Made by a program: the position numbers and the translations under genes. Under the pieces are notes generated by a model. That model was not told where the DNA came from. It was given only the letters and a program-made list of their open reading frames with translations, and ran no database searches. DNA of 64,000 nucleotides, taken from positions 146,749-210,748 of the forward strand of contig RCAB01000061.1 in NCBI GenBank assembly GCA_003640385.1. The letters are read 5' to 3'. Below are positions 1-12,304 of this stretch, in pieces; position 1 is the stretch's first letter, and each line of letters begins with the position of its first letter. The stretch comes from Setaria digitata. Its lineage: Eukaryota; Nematoda; Chromadorea; Rhabditida; Setariidae.

Positions 1-93
1 GCCTATACTTTACATTATTTTCCTTTACGATTCTTCGTTCGCCAAATTCAAAAATTTGTCTATTTAAAAAAAAAAAAAAATAATGTTAATAAC

Positions 94-2715
94 CTGCAAT
101 ATTTCAATTAATGCTACCAACTTATCCGGACCATATGAGGAATCAATCAGCGGCTCATACACCTGTATTTCACGAGCTATTCCTGAAACCGATTAAACTG
201 TTTTATGTGCAACAAATCAGATTTCATCAAACAAATTTAACTCCGTCACAAACAAGAATTTTAACACATCCAATTTTGAATTTACCTTCAAAAAGCATTG
301 TTAATGCATCCGCATAAAGCACACTTATTCTTTTATCATCTGTACCGCCGGCTAACATCACCTTCAAAAAGATTTAGTAATCAAAAGCCAGATAGAAATG
401 TGGAAATTTTCCGACTTCGCATCAATCTAACGGTATTTATATGATTCGCTCATATCTTTAAATGTTATGCTTGTTCAGTGCACTGGAAGTAAAGTATTAA
501 CAAAAAATCTCCTTTTGTCCTTTATAAAATTGTAATGTTTAATTTTTCTTTTTTTTGAAAAATTTATTAAAATTTGAGGTGTCTGGATATTTTAAATCAA
601 ACCATTTCTTACAAATGACAGCAACACAACTAACAAACTCTTTAGTAATAAATTATTCATTCTAAATGTTTCCTTCAAACAAGATATTACACAGAAGTTG
701 TCGGAAAACCTTTACTCATAATAAATATTTAAGAAATGAAAGCTCACTTTATAATTCTGCTCAGCAAATTTACGGATTTCAGTACACAGGTAATCGCCAA
801 TTCGTTGAATACCCTTCGCATGTTCATTCAGTAATGGAAACAGTTTGAAAAATCTTTGGATCGAAGCAACATCACTCTCTTCAACGGCCTGAAAAAATTA
901 GTAAAGGTGAATTTTCATTAAAAAAAGAAAGAAATGGAAAGATAATGAAGGGAAAAGTACTTTAATCACTATGATATAAGAGAATGAGTAATATAATTCT
1001 GCATGGAATGTTGAAAGGTATCTCTAGGCAATAAGATTTCAATGTTAAATTTTTGACTGCTTTGCCAATACACTTATTTTATCATACAGAAATAACATTG
1101 GTTTCACTAATAAAAAATATTTAATCTTTTCTTCTCTCTTTACAATAATGAACAACAGACGAAAAGAGAAAAAAAAGAGGAATATTAAAAGCTACTTGAT
1201 CGAAACGTTTTTCGATTAGTGATTTCATTTCATCAGCTGCTTCCCGTAAAACTTCATAACTCTTTCCCATAGATTGGTCCGTATCTGTAAAGAAAGATCA
1301 TTCTAAAACAACTGAAGAAAATCTTAAACATTAATCTTTGTCAGCAGAAGTCAGTTTGCATAGTTGCTTACCTTTTGTTTCTCCTTGATCACCCATCTGA
1401 AAAACTGCTGTATCCAATGTCAAAAACTTATGGATGTGTCTAGCAGCTAACTCATAATCCTCTTGTTCTATCGCACAACGCACACCATCAGCACAAGTAC
1501 GCAAATCCATTAAATCACTGACCCGCTGCAAGCATTCGACTACCCTACCTTTTGCTACATCTAGTGCCATGACCTGAAGATAATACTGTTCAAAACTATT
1601 AAACTAAATAAAAATAACATTACTTCTGCTAAAATGAGATCAAAGGCTTAAAAAATATTAATAAACTACTACATAACTTCATTAATCCTATTTCCTTTCC
1701 TCCCCTGAAACATTACAGCAATTAAGATCCAAAAAATGTGCATTACCTTACTTGAAATACTATCCGCTAAGCCGGAAATCATCTTCAGTTTACTAGCAAG
1801 CTGTTTGGTATCAGATTCAACCAAAGTCNAGATCCAAAAAATGTGCATTACCTTACTTGAAATACTATCCGCTAAGCCAGAAATCATCTTCAGTTTACTA
1901 GCAAGCTGTTTGGTATCAGATTCAACCAAAGTCATCTGATTCTTGAGACGAGTGACTGCCAAATTAAATGGCAAAGAGAAGTTCGAGCCGGTAGAGTGTT
2001 CTGCAAAGTATTGTCTTATACATCAAATCTTTTCTTTTCCAATCAGGACAAAACTGAAATATCGTTATAACCAAATACCTTCACTANGTTCGTAAAATCT
2101 TTTCCAATCAGGACAAAACTGAAATATCGTTATAACCAAATACCTTCACTAACAGAAGTTTTATGTAGTACTTCTTCCAAGTTCTTAATTAGTATTTCCT
2201 CTTCCTCTATTTTTTCTATCATCTGATTCCTGTAAAAAATCAACCAGTAGTAAATATACTTTCTCACTTAAACAAAAAGAAACAATAATTCTAATAATTG
2301 CTTTACACCTCAAAGTGGACAGCGTTGTGTCGAAATCAAACTGAAGGTCTTTTGGTCGTTTTGGTTTCGACTGCAATGAACTGTTTGAAATACCGACTGA
2401 AACAAACAACAATTAAGTTTCTTCTTTTCCAATCACATGCGATAGGTACTGCTCTAGCAACAGTTTTTACTACTTTAAACCATTAATTCTGGATACTTTA
2501 TTTATTAAGTTTCATATATTCGGTCAATTGAATTACATACAAATAGTTCTAAAAAAGAGTTAAATTTATCACATTTTAAAAACAACAATTCATATAACAA
2601 TGACTGGAAATTAAAACTCACCGTTAAATGTTGTCATGTCGTTCCATTTGCTGTATTTAATATTTGCAGATCGGGAATCTACATAAATGCCATCACGGGC
2701 TGTCACAGATTGCAT
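94..2715 (-). CDS. cogc-4: Conserved oligomeric Golgi complex subunit 4 (COG4), N-terminal 338 residues, partial
   Basis: COG4 is a subunit of the COG tether, a peripheral Golgi membrane complex that captures retrograde intra-Golgi vesicles and works with SNAREs. Exons on the minus strand, 5' to 3': 2622-2715, 2309-2396, 2144-2229, 1747-2000 (contains a duplicated 105 bp around an N), 1372-1573, 1196-1284, 748-888, 286-361, 94-182. After removing the duplicate, all phases agree and give 338 codons; the rest lies beyond the left edge. Recognisable COG4 blocks are LVESDTKQLASKLKMISGLA, EDYELAARHIHKFLTLD, IQRFFKLFPLL and ISVLYADALTMLFEGIARE. The early part is a predicted coiled coil (IEKIEEEEILIKNLEEVL), as in the family. 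I prefer the start at 2715, which lies just after a bare 3' splice site at 2748; an internal in-frame ATG at 2637 is the alternative. Identity is near certain; only the exact start is open. Confidence 0.93.
1725..1933. repeat. Unmerged contig overlap around N at 1829 (artefactual direct duplication)
   Basis: Bases 1725-1828 and 1830-1933 are the same 104 bp with one mismatch (ccggaa versus ccagaa), separated by a single N. The duplicate includes part of COG4 exon 4. COG4 homologs have one copy of the encoded segment, and the reading frame closes correctly only if one copy plus the N is removed. I therefore read it as two overlapping contig ends joined without collapsing. The one mismatch could be allelic. 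Confidence 0.9.
2033..2151. repeat. Unmerged contig overlap around N at 2087
   Basis: A 54-bp segment at 2033-2086 recurs at 2098-2151, with the N and eleven unrelated bases between. It lies at the donor of COG4 exon 3 (2144-2229). Only the right-hand copy is contiguous with the exon; the left one is the duplicate. Confidence 0.85.
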
Positions 2716-2760
2716 GATTGGTGAGTTTTTTTTAGTGCGAGAAAAACCTGAACAAGTAAG
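2716..2760 (-). promoter_or_regulatory. Probable trans-splice acceptor upstream of COG4
   Basis: On the minus strand a 3' splice site (ttgttcag, AG at 2749-2748) lies 33 bases before the COG4 ATG at 2715. I see no matching upstream 5' exon. Such outron-type acceptors mark spliced-leader addition in nematodes. This is inferred from position only. Confidence 0.4.
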
Positions 2761-2924
2761 TCATATATGCAAAACGCTGCAATTCACAAGAACAGTTCTT
2801 CAATTTGACGAATTCAAAACTTTGGCTACCTCCCTCCATACAGTCACATTCGTCGAGAAAGGATTAAACGAGAAATTCGGTTCGAACAGTACTCATTATA
2901 TTCATCACAATATAAATATAGTAC

Positions 2925-3078
2925 TTACACAAACATTAGCGTAATAATGAGAATGTTCCACAGGGCAATGAATACTCGAAAAGAACGCAACGACTGGAAA
3001 AAATCTCGTAATCGATCAGTGACTGAACGGTCTTCACCTTCAATAATTACAAAAGAGCCGAAATTATTTCCTTTGGAC
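2925..3078 (-). CDS. Terminal exon of an unidentified gene with a C-terminal membrane segment
   Basis: A minus-strand open segment begins after a good acceptor (ttcttttcag, exon from 3078) and ends with TAA at 2927-2925. It encodes about 50 residues: a polar start (GNNFGSFVIIEGEDRSVTD), a basic stretch (RLRDFFQSLRSFR) and a hydrophobic end (VFIALWNILIITLMFV) that looks like a tail-anchor or last transmembrane helix. It needs an upstream exon ending in phase 2, which I could not identify with confidence. It sits between COG4 and the patched-related gene on the same strand, so it might be a small gene of the same operon. I do not recognise the family. A chance open frame is possible. Confidence 0.35.
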
Positions 3079-3299
3079 CTGAAAAGAATTTATAGCACCA
3101 TCTATGAGATACAAATTTGACACAAAACAGATGAAGCTGTTTTATAAATTTGCTCTCAGAGACTGAAAATGAAGACAAACCATCACTGGGACATTTCTCA
3201 AACACAATTTAAGATTTACAATTTGAAATTTATAACTGCAAAAGCGTTCAGCAGTAAAGTTGAGGAAATAATCAATTCAGAAAGCATCTCCGATCACTT

Positions 3300-4270
3300 C
3301 TGCTGCATGCTTTCGTCTCAGCACCACGTCATAACCTGCAACGCATATTTTAGAGCATGACTGGACATCCAAACATCACCACCAGTACTGCACTGGCTCA
3401 GTGTGGACTCTCATCAAATGACCTCCAGAACAGCCGAATGTCAACCTCTCAGTTAACCTCTACCGGCACAGTTAGCGTCCTGTCCTTAACGTCTGCTTAT
3501 CAGAATCATTTCTTATGTCCGAACGTCCTCGTCCCTCATCTCCGGAGCAGTCTTTATTCGACTTTCCCGGAATACCCCTACTACCCTCCCTAACTGCAAT
3601 ACGAAATCTCAGTTCTGTCAAATCAGAATCCGGCACAACTACAGCAAGCCCACTATGAAATTCCTGAACTACGCGATTCGCAATCAGATTATTTTATTTT
3701 TCCAATAATCGGGCAAGATTGTTTTGAACCTTCTCGTGATTAATGTTGGTTACGTAAAATTTGAAACAAGCGGAACTGTTTGTCCATTCGGGATGACCTG
3801 AACTTGAGCTTGAACTGTTTTAAATTGCTATTGCAGTTTAAAAAGCTCACGGCGAATGAGGAAGTAAAACAGAAAACCTTTCCTCGCACTAAGCTTGGAA
3901 ATGCTTTCAAGTTTTGCAACTTGAAAAATGAAATTATTAGAAGCCTTGACAGTAGTTCTTCATCTCACAAACGCTAAATGAGCTAAGAAGGAATTGAAGT
4001 TCGAGTAATCTTATGACTGTTCAGCGAGATGACGATCACCGAGTTAGGCTATTTCAGTATTATTAATTTAGATGATCGGCCGCCCAGCAAGAATCGTTAT
4101 GTTTTCAGGGGCCAAAGGAAGTGCTACTGTTTCGATTCACTATAGATCATTGGGGTCAGGCTAAGTTAACGGATCAAACTAATTCTACTCTCGCTCAGCT
4201 TACATCTTCAACAAAAATAAATTGTTCATATGAATTGCAAGCAACTGGTCCTCCATAGGATCACATCGGA
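3300..4270. other. Coding-like but unresolved segment (possible decayed gene or exons of the adjacent unknown locus)
   Basis: This stretch is richer in G+C than its surroundings and carries overlapping open frames on both strands. The best is minus 3693-3472 (73 codons; includes SGLAVVVPDSDLTELRFRIA), whose codon use (GAT, GTT, TTT, AAT) resembles the recognised genes nearby. Minus 4250-4205 ends in a clean donor (gaagat|gtaagc). Plus-strand frames at 3357-3593 and 4113-4250 are also open, but the first uses many C-ending codons, unlike neighbouring genes. I could not build one exon chain with consistent phases. It may be 5' exons of the small gene ending at 2925, or a pseudogene. Confidence 0.3.
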
Positions 4271-4849
4271 GCTAATTTGTACCTTGCTGAATGAACGATA
4301 GGCAGTTACAGTGTTTGAGAGATTGTTTAAATATATTAAAAATTGGAATGATTAAATGTTTTTCAGTTTTAAAAATTGAGCATGAAGGAGGTGTTTGGGA
4401 ATTCTTAAGAATAAGTAAGTTTTTGAAGGATTTTGAAACTTGTTCGATGAACTTTTTTCTTTCTCGGAACTTTTTCACTTTTATCAGTTATCAACATCAT
4501 TATATAACCAACGCTTCTATCAACAGTAATTATAACTCATAAATTTACAAGTTGTGATTGAGAACACAACGTATAAACAGAGATCTCTAAAGTAACCGGG
4601 TTTACGAAAAAGAAACACCTGCACATTTTATAATAAAAATGAGATTTAAAAAAAAAAAAGAAAAAAGTGGTAAATAATAATTTTCTTTACTAGTAGGTTT
4701 TTTTAAAGCATTTCAGGATTTCTCGAGCAAAAACTAATAATATTCACTATAGTTCAAATTAAAAAGAAGTGCATACAGAAACCATTTTCCAGAGTAAGAA
4801 TTCGAATGGAATGGAGGCAATTGATCCAAATTGTATAAAGCATAAAATG

Positions 4850-7800
4850 CTAATGATTATCTTGATCACTGATTGATACAGAAGATGGTAAACTTCTGCC
4901 GAGTTCTATTTTATGAATGTATGCTTTAGTGGTTTTAATAATATCAAGATTTGAGATCGGTGCAACTCTTCCATCTCTACACTTTTTATCGTTGTCAATT
5001 TGCGTTGAATCCGTCTTATACTTTTTCTTCTTTACCTGTTGATTAGAGAATATCACTTTACTTTAATACAAGGTTTACTCTGTTATTCATTCAAAAGTTT
5101 TTAAATTCTTCTCCTCTAATTTTGTTTTTCACTTTTTCCACTGCTTTACTTGCTACGTGTGCAATTTGAAATGGTAATTATAAATAATAAATAAAAATTG
5201 GTAGAGATGTGATTAATTTGCATTTATATTCATTATGGCATTCATCGAGAACAAAACATTTTAAATCTATTATAAGAATGAAGAAATGATGAAAGGTGCT
5301 ATTGCTTACCTCACTTTTGATTTTGCTCATTAATTTCCGCAAAGTGCAACAATTCTCCTCTTCTTTTTGTTGCGGTTTTAAGGAACAAATTTCTAAAATG
5401 TCGACATTTTATAAAATTAATACTCATTCAACAAAAGATTATACGGAAGTTGCTTTTATCATGAATTTATTTTTCTAAATTATCTTCATCAAATTATTCA
5501 ATGCCTTTCTTTTCTTCACTTTATCATAAATGAACAGCCTTCTTCTATTTACTGATGCTGATACTGAAATTAATTTAGATAGATAAGTTAGTATCAGTTG
5601 CAGATCCAGTGGAATCATTTTGTAAATTATACCTGCTTGACAGGTATTTATGGCAGTAAGTAAGGCCGGAAGTATGACAAGACTGTGGAATATGCCAAAT
5701 CCTACGGTGATTGTAACAGTTTTCATGAATACCATCGACAGGTATGATTGCTTCTTAAGTAAAGGTAATAAGGCAACAATAGTGGAAATAGCCACTTGCA
5801 ACATTGGCCAACCGATTGTTATCAGTGCTTCTTCAAGACGACCGCGACTGTCCTAGGATAAAATGATAAGGGTAATTTGACAATGAAGCAGGTAGTTTGA
5901 AATGGATTTAACTTCCTCAAAGTAAGATATGCACCACGTCAGATTACTGTCCTGGCTCATGGCCCTATTTAGTTGAAGGAATGAACTTGGAATGCTGAAA
6001 TTTCTCATTTCTATCTACAAGAAATTGTGTTGAAGTTTGACTTTAAAGATGATACTGATTCAACAGCTTTGATCATTGCGAAATCGAGAAGTTTTTGAAA
6101 ATTGAAGTAAATCGAACTTACCTTAGCTGTTGTCTTATAAAAGTGATAGCTAATGTGAGTGGTAAAATCCACTGAAAATCCGATAGCCATTAGAAGTGCA
6201 GCCATTGTTATTGGATCTAGGTCTACCCCCAAATGTGATAATAGTCCAAATATACCAACACTTATGCTGAATACAGAATAAACTGCACAGATAATACTGA
6301 TTATATTCGGGATGAAAATGAAGCAAGCTGCTGCCGTACAGCAAAAAGCTGCCAAAACACTCCAGATTATAGTACTTTTGATTGTTAAGGTCTGCAAAAT
6401 AATGGAAATTTAAAATGAATTTAATAAATATTACTTGAAAATTAGAACTGAATATTCGAATATTGTGTTTCTTAATACTACAACTTTAGGACTATTTGAT
6501 TGCCGATAAAAAGGCCAATAAAAATTTGAACCATCAACGGAAATGGATGGAAATAAATTACTACCTTGAGCAAATATTCTATATATCATTTAATGATATT
6601 AAAACGATCACCTGATCAACGAATGGACTATGATCACTATATGGATATACAGCGTAATCAGAATATTTAGCAGCTATGCGTCTCCAGTCTGCAACTGCTG
6701 GTATCATTTCATTATATTTGATGATCTAAAAAATTTAATGCAATTAATAAATAAATTCTTTTTTTATTAATTTAAATTGAAAATTACCATGGAATTTAAA
6801 AATGTTACAATGATTAACATATAATTATTGTTCAGTTTTGGGAAAATTCAAAATAATTAATTTTAATTAGAAAACAAACCCCATGGAAATTAGTAACAAA
6901 AAAGAATGAAGAAATGCATTCTGGTTGATTGATTTCACAGGCACTTTCGTTCATATGCACAAATGAACTGAGGAAAAAATACGTTGCCGATTTAAAAAAT
7001 GCCGGAATTTCCGTATATGTGAATTGTCCTGATTCGTCATAGAATCTAAATTGATAGTCTTATCGATTGATCTCTATTCAGATCATTTCATCCAGCTCTA
7101 TCGATTGATCTCTCAGCTCATTTCTTCTACTTTTTTTCTTACATGGAGCTATTGAAGTATTATTATAAACAAAAATGATCGGAATTGGAAGTTTCATGGA
7201 ACTTACATCAAGAAATCTTCGTAGTGTTTTAACCAGAAAACTGTCGACTTGTTACCGTAGCTATAGTGACTATGCTCATATTCTGAGACCAACGATTTGA
7301 TGCCTAAATTTTCCTTTCGAATTTTTCAAAAGTAAAAAAATGAAATTTCAAAACTGATCTTTAGAGAAAAACGATATAAATAAACCAAAGGTGTTCACTC
7401 TTTCTTTTTTCGCATAAATGTATGTGTAGAAAACAGATCAACAGAAAGAAATTTTCGGCAGAAATTTTTTTCATTTCACTTTTATAAAAAATAAATGAGA
7501 TTTGAAACTTTATAAACTGTTAGGGGCAGAGACAAACTGCAAGTAATTGGACCGAAATACTTTTCAGTTCTTTTTGCATTTGATAATATTTCAATGAATT
7601 AACCCGAGCTTTTATTTAAAAGGAAACTGAAGCTTTTTTGAGTTCGCTGGATACTGTCCAAAACTTGAATAGTTTGGATCAAAATCAGTGAAGTTTCTTC
7701 TGGGGAAAAAATCGGAATAATTTCAGATTAGAAGTGAAAAAGAAAGAATGAAAGGATAAATGTGGTAAAATTAAAGGAAGCTTTTTATTAAATTTCCCCC

Positions 7801-10800
7801 CAAGACCAGAAAAATTTAAGTTAAATCAGTGAAGTAGCCATTTAACAAAACAATTTTCATGCTTTTGCACTGTTTTAGAATGAAAGGTTTAAAAGTTCTG
7901 AAATGTTACCGTTCAGTCGATCAGGATCTCTCAGATCACCTGGATTCATGNTGGCAATTTTCATGCTTTTGCACTGTTTTAGAATGAAAGGTTTAAAAGT
8001 TCTGAAATGTTACCGTTCAGTCGATCAGGATCTCTCAGATCACCTGGATTCATGACAAAGATAGTAATTGGCTGCATATTACGTAAAGCATTTTCAAGAA
8101 TAAATTGAAAATTATGCAGGTAAGAATCTGGAAGAGCCATCTTATCCACCGATATTTTAGCTTCCAATTTGAGAATACCCAGAAAGGATACATAATAATA
8201 TGCTATCATCACCATTATCAGCAGCACTCTAGAATATTTAGCTATTATCAGTTCAATGATGTTAAACTACAACCTATCAAGTGGTAGGTTTGGCAGAAAA
8301 AAATTGTTAGAAAATAATTAGAATGAAGAAAAAATTTTTGCAAAAAATCGATGTAATCTATAAAGCAAAAGAAATGATTGATGTAAGCAAAAGATAATTT
8401 AATTTTTTCGTTCGAAAAAAGCTACCTTACGAGCCAAGTTGTTACTATAGCAGACCATGCTTTGATGAGCCAAAGTTGAAAATCTGACACTTTTTCGGCC
8501 ATTTGATTTCGTGCCTTAAAAAATTATTTTTAATTAGAAAGTGATTAATTAAATGACAAGGAAAGTGGAAGAAAAAAGTAATGAATGCAATTACTGATTA
8601 GACTAAACCTACACTTCGCTGGGTCTTAAAGCAGCAGAACAGGGCCTGATAATTATTTGCCTCACGTTGTCCACTTAAGGCCAGTGTTGCGGAAAACAGA
8701 ATGAGTTGCAAGAAGTAGCAAACAGTAATAGCAAAGCATGAATATATTGAAAATGTACGCACTGCTGGGGTCGACGAAAAGATACCAATGCCGAAAGATA
8801 GAGCATTGGTAAGTGAGCTGAAAGTTTGATAAATTCCGTTTCCGGAAAGGCAGTCGTAACTTAAATCATAGCTCACCGTAAATGGTAAGCATTTTCAGTT
8901 TCCTATCTAGCAATGCTAATTTGTATAATTAATTAATAAAAATATTCCGGGATTAATCTCTGGAAAAGTTGCCTAATTGTAATGGAAGGTCCAGCATCTT
9001 CCAGTGTTTTCGCTAATCGTTTCGGTATCGATGTGGTGATAGATGTACGATCCCATGCTCGTAATATAATGAATACATCATCCACACCAACCGCAAGCAC
9101 CAAGAAGTATGTGGCAACAACAATTGACTGATAACGAAGTCCACAGAGTGATAAGATTCCTGTCGATGTTAGCATTGATAAAATCGGTATTATACTACCA
9201 ATGAGTGATTCCCATGGTTTACTTTTAACCGGATTGCTCCTATAATTTTTTATTTAATTAATCGAATTGCTTCTATAATTTTTTATTTAGTTATTTTTTT
9301 CTTTTTTTTTTTTGTAACTAAAATATGCAAATTTCAAATGACCGCTCTAATGCGACATTTTACTAATTAGATGCATTTTTTTGTCCACCATTTCTATCTT
9401 AATTCAGAAAAGGATCTTCAGGCTATAATTCCCTTCAGTTAATAGATGTTTAATGTCTTTTGCAACAGCCTTTTATTTTTGATTATTACATTTAAAGATG
9501 ATTTTTCCACTTTATATCTTGAAATAGAAATTAACAAGTAGTCTAATCAACCAATTAATTATTTTTACCTCTAATTAGTAAACAGATTGAGTTTAGAAAT
9601 TCTGGCGAAATTTAAAATATATATATATATATATAAAATGAAATTCCATATAATTCACCTAAACGAACTGATAATAGTGAAAAGGATCATAGCACAAACA
9701 GATCCAAAGAGAACTGGAGCAGTTTCGGTACCCATTCGACGAACTTCCACTGAAACCAGGCAATCACTAGTAAGACCGATCTGAAAGAAAGTAATAGTAT
9801 AGTTAGAAGAAACTGCAAGAAATCTGAAAAGTTAGATTGTTTAGGTGTTAAAAATGGCTAAAATTTTGTAATTTTAGAATGGAAATACTGAAATTTTATT
9901 ATTAAATTATTTAAGAAACACTGTGTAATATGATTTCCATATGGCGATTCCACCTTTACAATACTACGAATATTATTAATTCAGGCGTTATTTACTCGTA
10001 GAACTACTCATTCGTACTTTATTGTTACAAAGAAGAATTAATTTAAAATTGATCAAAATTATTGCTGAGATAATTAATTAATGTTTGATATTGATATTGA
10101 TATTTGTGTGATATTTTGATAAAAATTCCTAAGTTCACGTGCGTCACAAAGAAATAATTCTTCAATTTTTGATAGTCATTTTTACTTACAGTAAGCAAAT
10201 TATATTCTTCGCCTCTGTAATGTTTTTGTATTTCCAACTGCCATTTATACAGTATCATAGTATCTGGTGCACTGATAAAGAGTTCGATAACTGCGGTCGA
10301 GAATGATTTGATAACATTAGTGCCCTCCTCAAGCACCACACCGTAAGCATTATTTCCTGCAAAATGAAACTATCAAGATTTTTTGATCAGAATAATTAAC
10401 CACAAGGAATTTAATTCTTATCAGTTTGGGAATGAATTTAAAGAAATAAATCCAATGAACGGCGAGTATTAACTCTTTACGAAAGAACAGTCCTGGACTA
10501 CTTGGACTATTTGGCAATAAGAGATTTAAAAAGCACTGAAAACTTCATTTCATATATAACTACTGTTCGTATTTTCTCCAGTGTACAACAAAGGATCAAA
10601 TTTGCAGTCGTTTGCACTGTCTGCTTACAATGCTATAGGAATTGATAAATGATTACACTGATTAGAACTGTTAACAGAGCATCTTCAGCAAATTAATAAA
10701 ACTTTCCATTAAATACATGTTGGAAATCACTTCATGAAGTAAAATGCGTCATGATGTGTTGGATGTATTTGTGGAAAGAATTCTCGAAAGAAGAGTTTTT

Positions 10801-12304
10801 TAAGAAATTACTTTCACCGTTATGACTAGTCTAGTTCAATATCAAGCCACTGTCACTTACCAAAATTACTCAATCACAAAAAGTTTTTTCCTTTTATTAG
10901 TGCCGTCATGCACTTCATGCTCTCTTTCCTTAATAAGTCCTTATTCTTTAAAGGTTAGTTTTCTTTTTTCTTATTTCGAAAGCATTAAGAAAAATATAAG
11001 CAAGAGTAATAATTTCATTTTTGTTTACGTTCTAAACAGGTATCAAAAAAAAGTTGGGAATGATTTTAATGAATTTTCTTTGGAAATGAAAAAAGACTAA
11101 ATTATCATTAGAAAATGAATATTATTAAAGGAAAAGTGAGCTTTTAGAGGATGGGAAAATTTTGAAAGAATTCTTTTTTGCATTATTTTATAATTGCTAA
11201 ATATGATAGACCTTTTCCTTTATATGGATAAGTTACGTTGATTTCTATGTTCGCAAAGGAATATTCCGGAAAGTCTCAGTTCTGATAAAACTTCTGTAAA
11301 GAGTTACAGTTGCTTTGCATTGATTGATAGCTGATCTTGATAAGTTATCGATAATTTTATGAAAAATTAGTTCAGTGTAGCTAGCTTATTGCAACATTGA
11401 AAGTAGTAACTCAATAGGTCTACCGATGAAGATTTGTGAGCCGAAAAGATCAATGCTTGGATAGGTTTTTGTTAATTGATTGTTCGGGTCGTAAAGTCTC
11501 AGAAATGCCATAAAGCCGTTATTCATTTCGCAATACGGCTCGCATAATTCGCCGAATCCGTACTCTTGGCCCTCATATTCAATTGTTATATTATTTTGAA
11601 TCTGCTTAATGAAATGTATTAGTGCTTTTCGATATTTGTCTCGTAGCAATGAACCACCATCACGAGCTTCCACCAAAACGTATGCCGGATCAAGTGTACC
11701 ATTCTGAAATAATTGAAGCTAGTTCTAGAGAGTTCCAGAATTTTGAAATATTTCAAACTCAGGAATTCACTGTTTAAATAACTTAAATAAAATTCTGACT
11801 TCGCTGCTTTAATTACTCAGTTTACGTATTAAAAATTTCTCAAAAACTATTTTGACCTTGAAAACATTTCAAAAACTATTTTGACCTTGTTCAATTTGAC
11901 GGAATAATAGGATTGCACTTTCCTCTAATTACCGATTTGTGATGGTAATTAATTTTTGTATTCCAGGTGGAGATCTTATTTCACTTGTTTTTAGATAGTT
12001 AAGAAAGGTCTAATTAACCCAAAAATACTTAGCACATTATTAATAACTACTAAGAGATAATTCACGATATGACCTGTCCGAGGAAATTCATCGCCACTGC
12101 ATGTTCCACTCGGCTCGGTGCATTACTGGGCGAGTATTCAGTTCTAACATTATTAACTTCCTCAAGTCTTAAAATGCCTAGACTGCAAAGGACTGATATG
12201 ATCAGTGTAGTGATAATGACTCGTTTTGGTCTCTTTCCAATTAAAATGCCCAAATTTCTGAAATTCGTAGCAACCACTCTTTCCAGTCTCTCGATTGCTT
12301 CCAT
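4850..12304 (-). CDS. Patched-related (PTR) family membrane protein with sterol-sensing domain, 903 aa
   Basis: Nematode PTR proteins are RND-fold membrane proteins related to Patched/Dispatched, used mainly in cuticle moulting, trafficking and lipid handling. Exons: 12074-12304, 11424-11703, 10190-10356, 9659-9780, 8973-9239, 8613-8817, 8426-8514, 8014-8228, 7207-7303, 6880-7045, 6612-6725, 6122-6391, 5633-5852, 5310-5392, 4850-5035; all 14 junctions keep phase (2712 bp). Layout: first membrane helix at residues 30-50 (VIITTLIISVLCSLGILRL); large luminal loop 1; sterol-sensing block from about residue 250 with the RND-type GVDDVF motif and SFGIGIFSSTPAVRTF; second extracellular loop with acidic and Cys residues; second RND half with GFSVDFTTHISYHFY and LEEALITIGWPM; basic, charged cytoplasmic tail ending SDQDNH. 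Length is typical for the family. Which C. elegans ptr gene is orthologous cannot be told by eye. One intron (8972-8818) has a GC donor. Confidence 0.95.
7061..7126. repeat. 38-bp imperfect tandem duplication in a PTR intron
   Basis: The block starting tatcgattgatctct at 7061 is repeated from 7099. The second copy diverges after about 15 bases. It lies between PTR exons 7207-7303 and 6880-7045 and looks like simple slippage. Confidence 0.6.
7851..8054. repeat. Unmerged contig overlap around N at 7951
   Basis: Bases 7851-7950 and 7955-8054 are identical over 100 bp, flanking one N plus three bases. The unit covers the 3' end of PTR exon 8014-8228 and its donor. Only the right copy is in frame with the exon. 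Confidence 0.9.
8818..8972 (-). other. GC-AG intron in the PTR gene
   Basis: The upstream exon ends ...ATT AG and is followed by gcaact; the next exon starts after tttcag. Joining them gives ITISSLTNALSFGIG, matching the conserved PTR sequence exactly. No GT donor nearby keeps the frame, so the donor is GC. Confidence 0.75.
11841..11889. repeat. 20-bp direct repeat in PTR intron 1
   Basis: The 20-mer beginning caaaaactatttt occurs at 11841-11860 and 11870-11889, with a 9-bp spacer. No function is evident. Confidence 0.6.

Noticed and set aside
3357..3593. A 78-codon Ser/Thr-rich plus-strand open frame
   Set aside because: Its codons end mostly in C, unlike every recognised gene in the window, and the opposite strand has a frame with native codon use.
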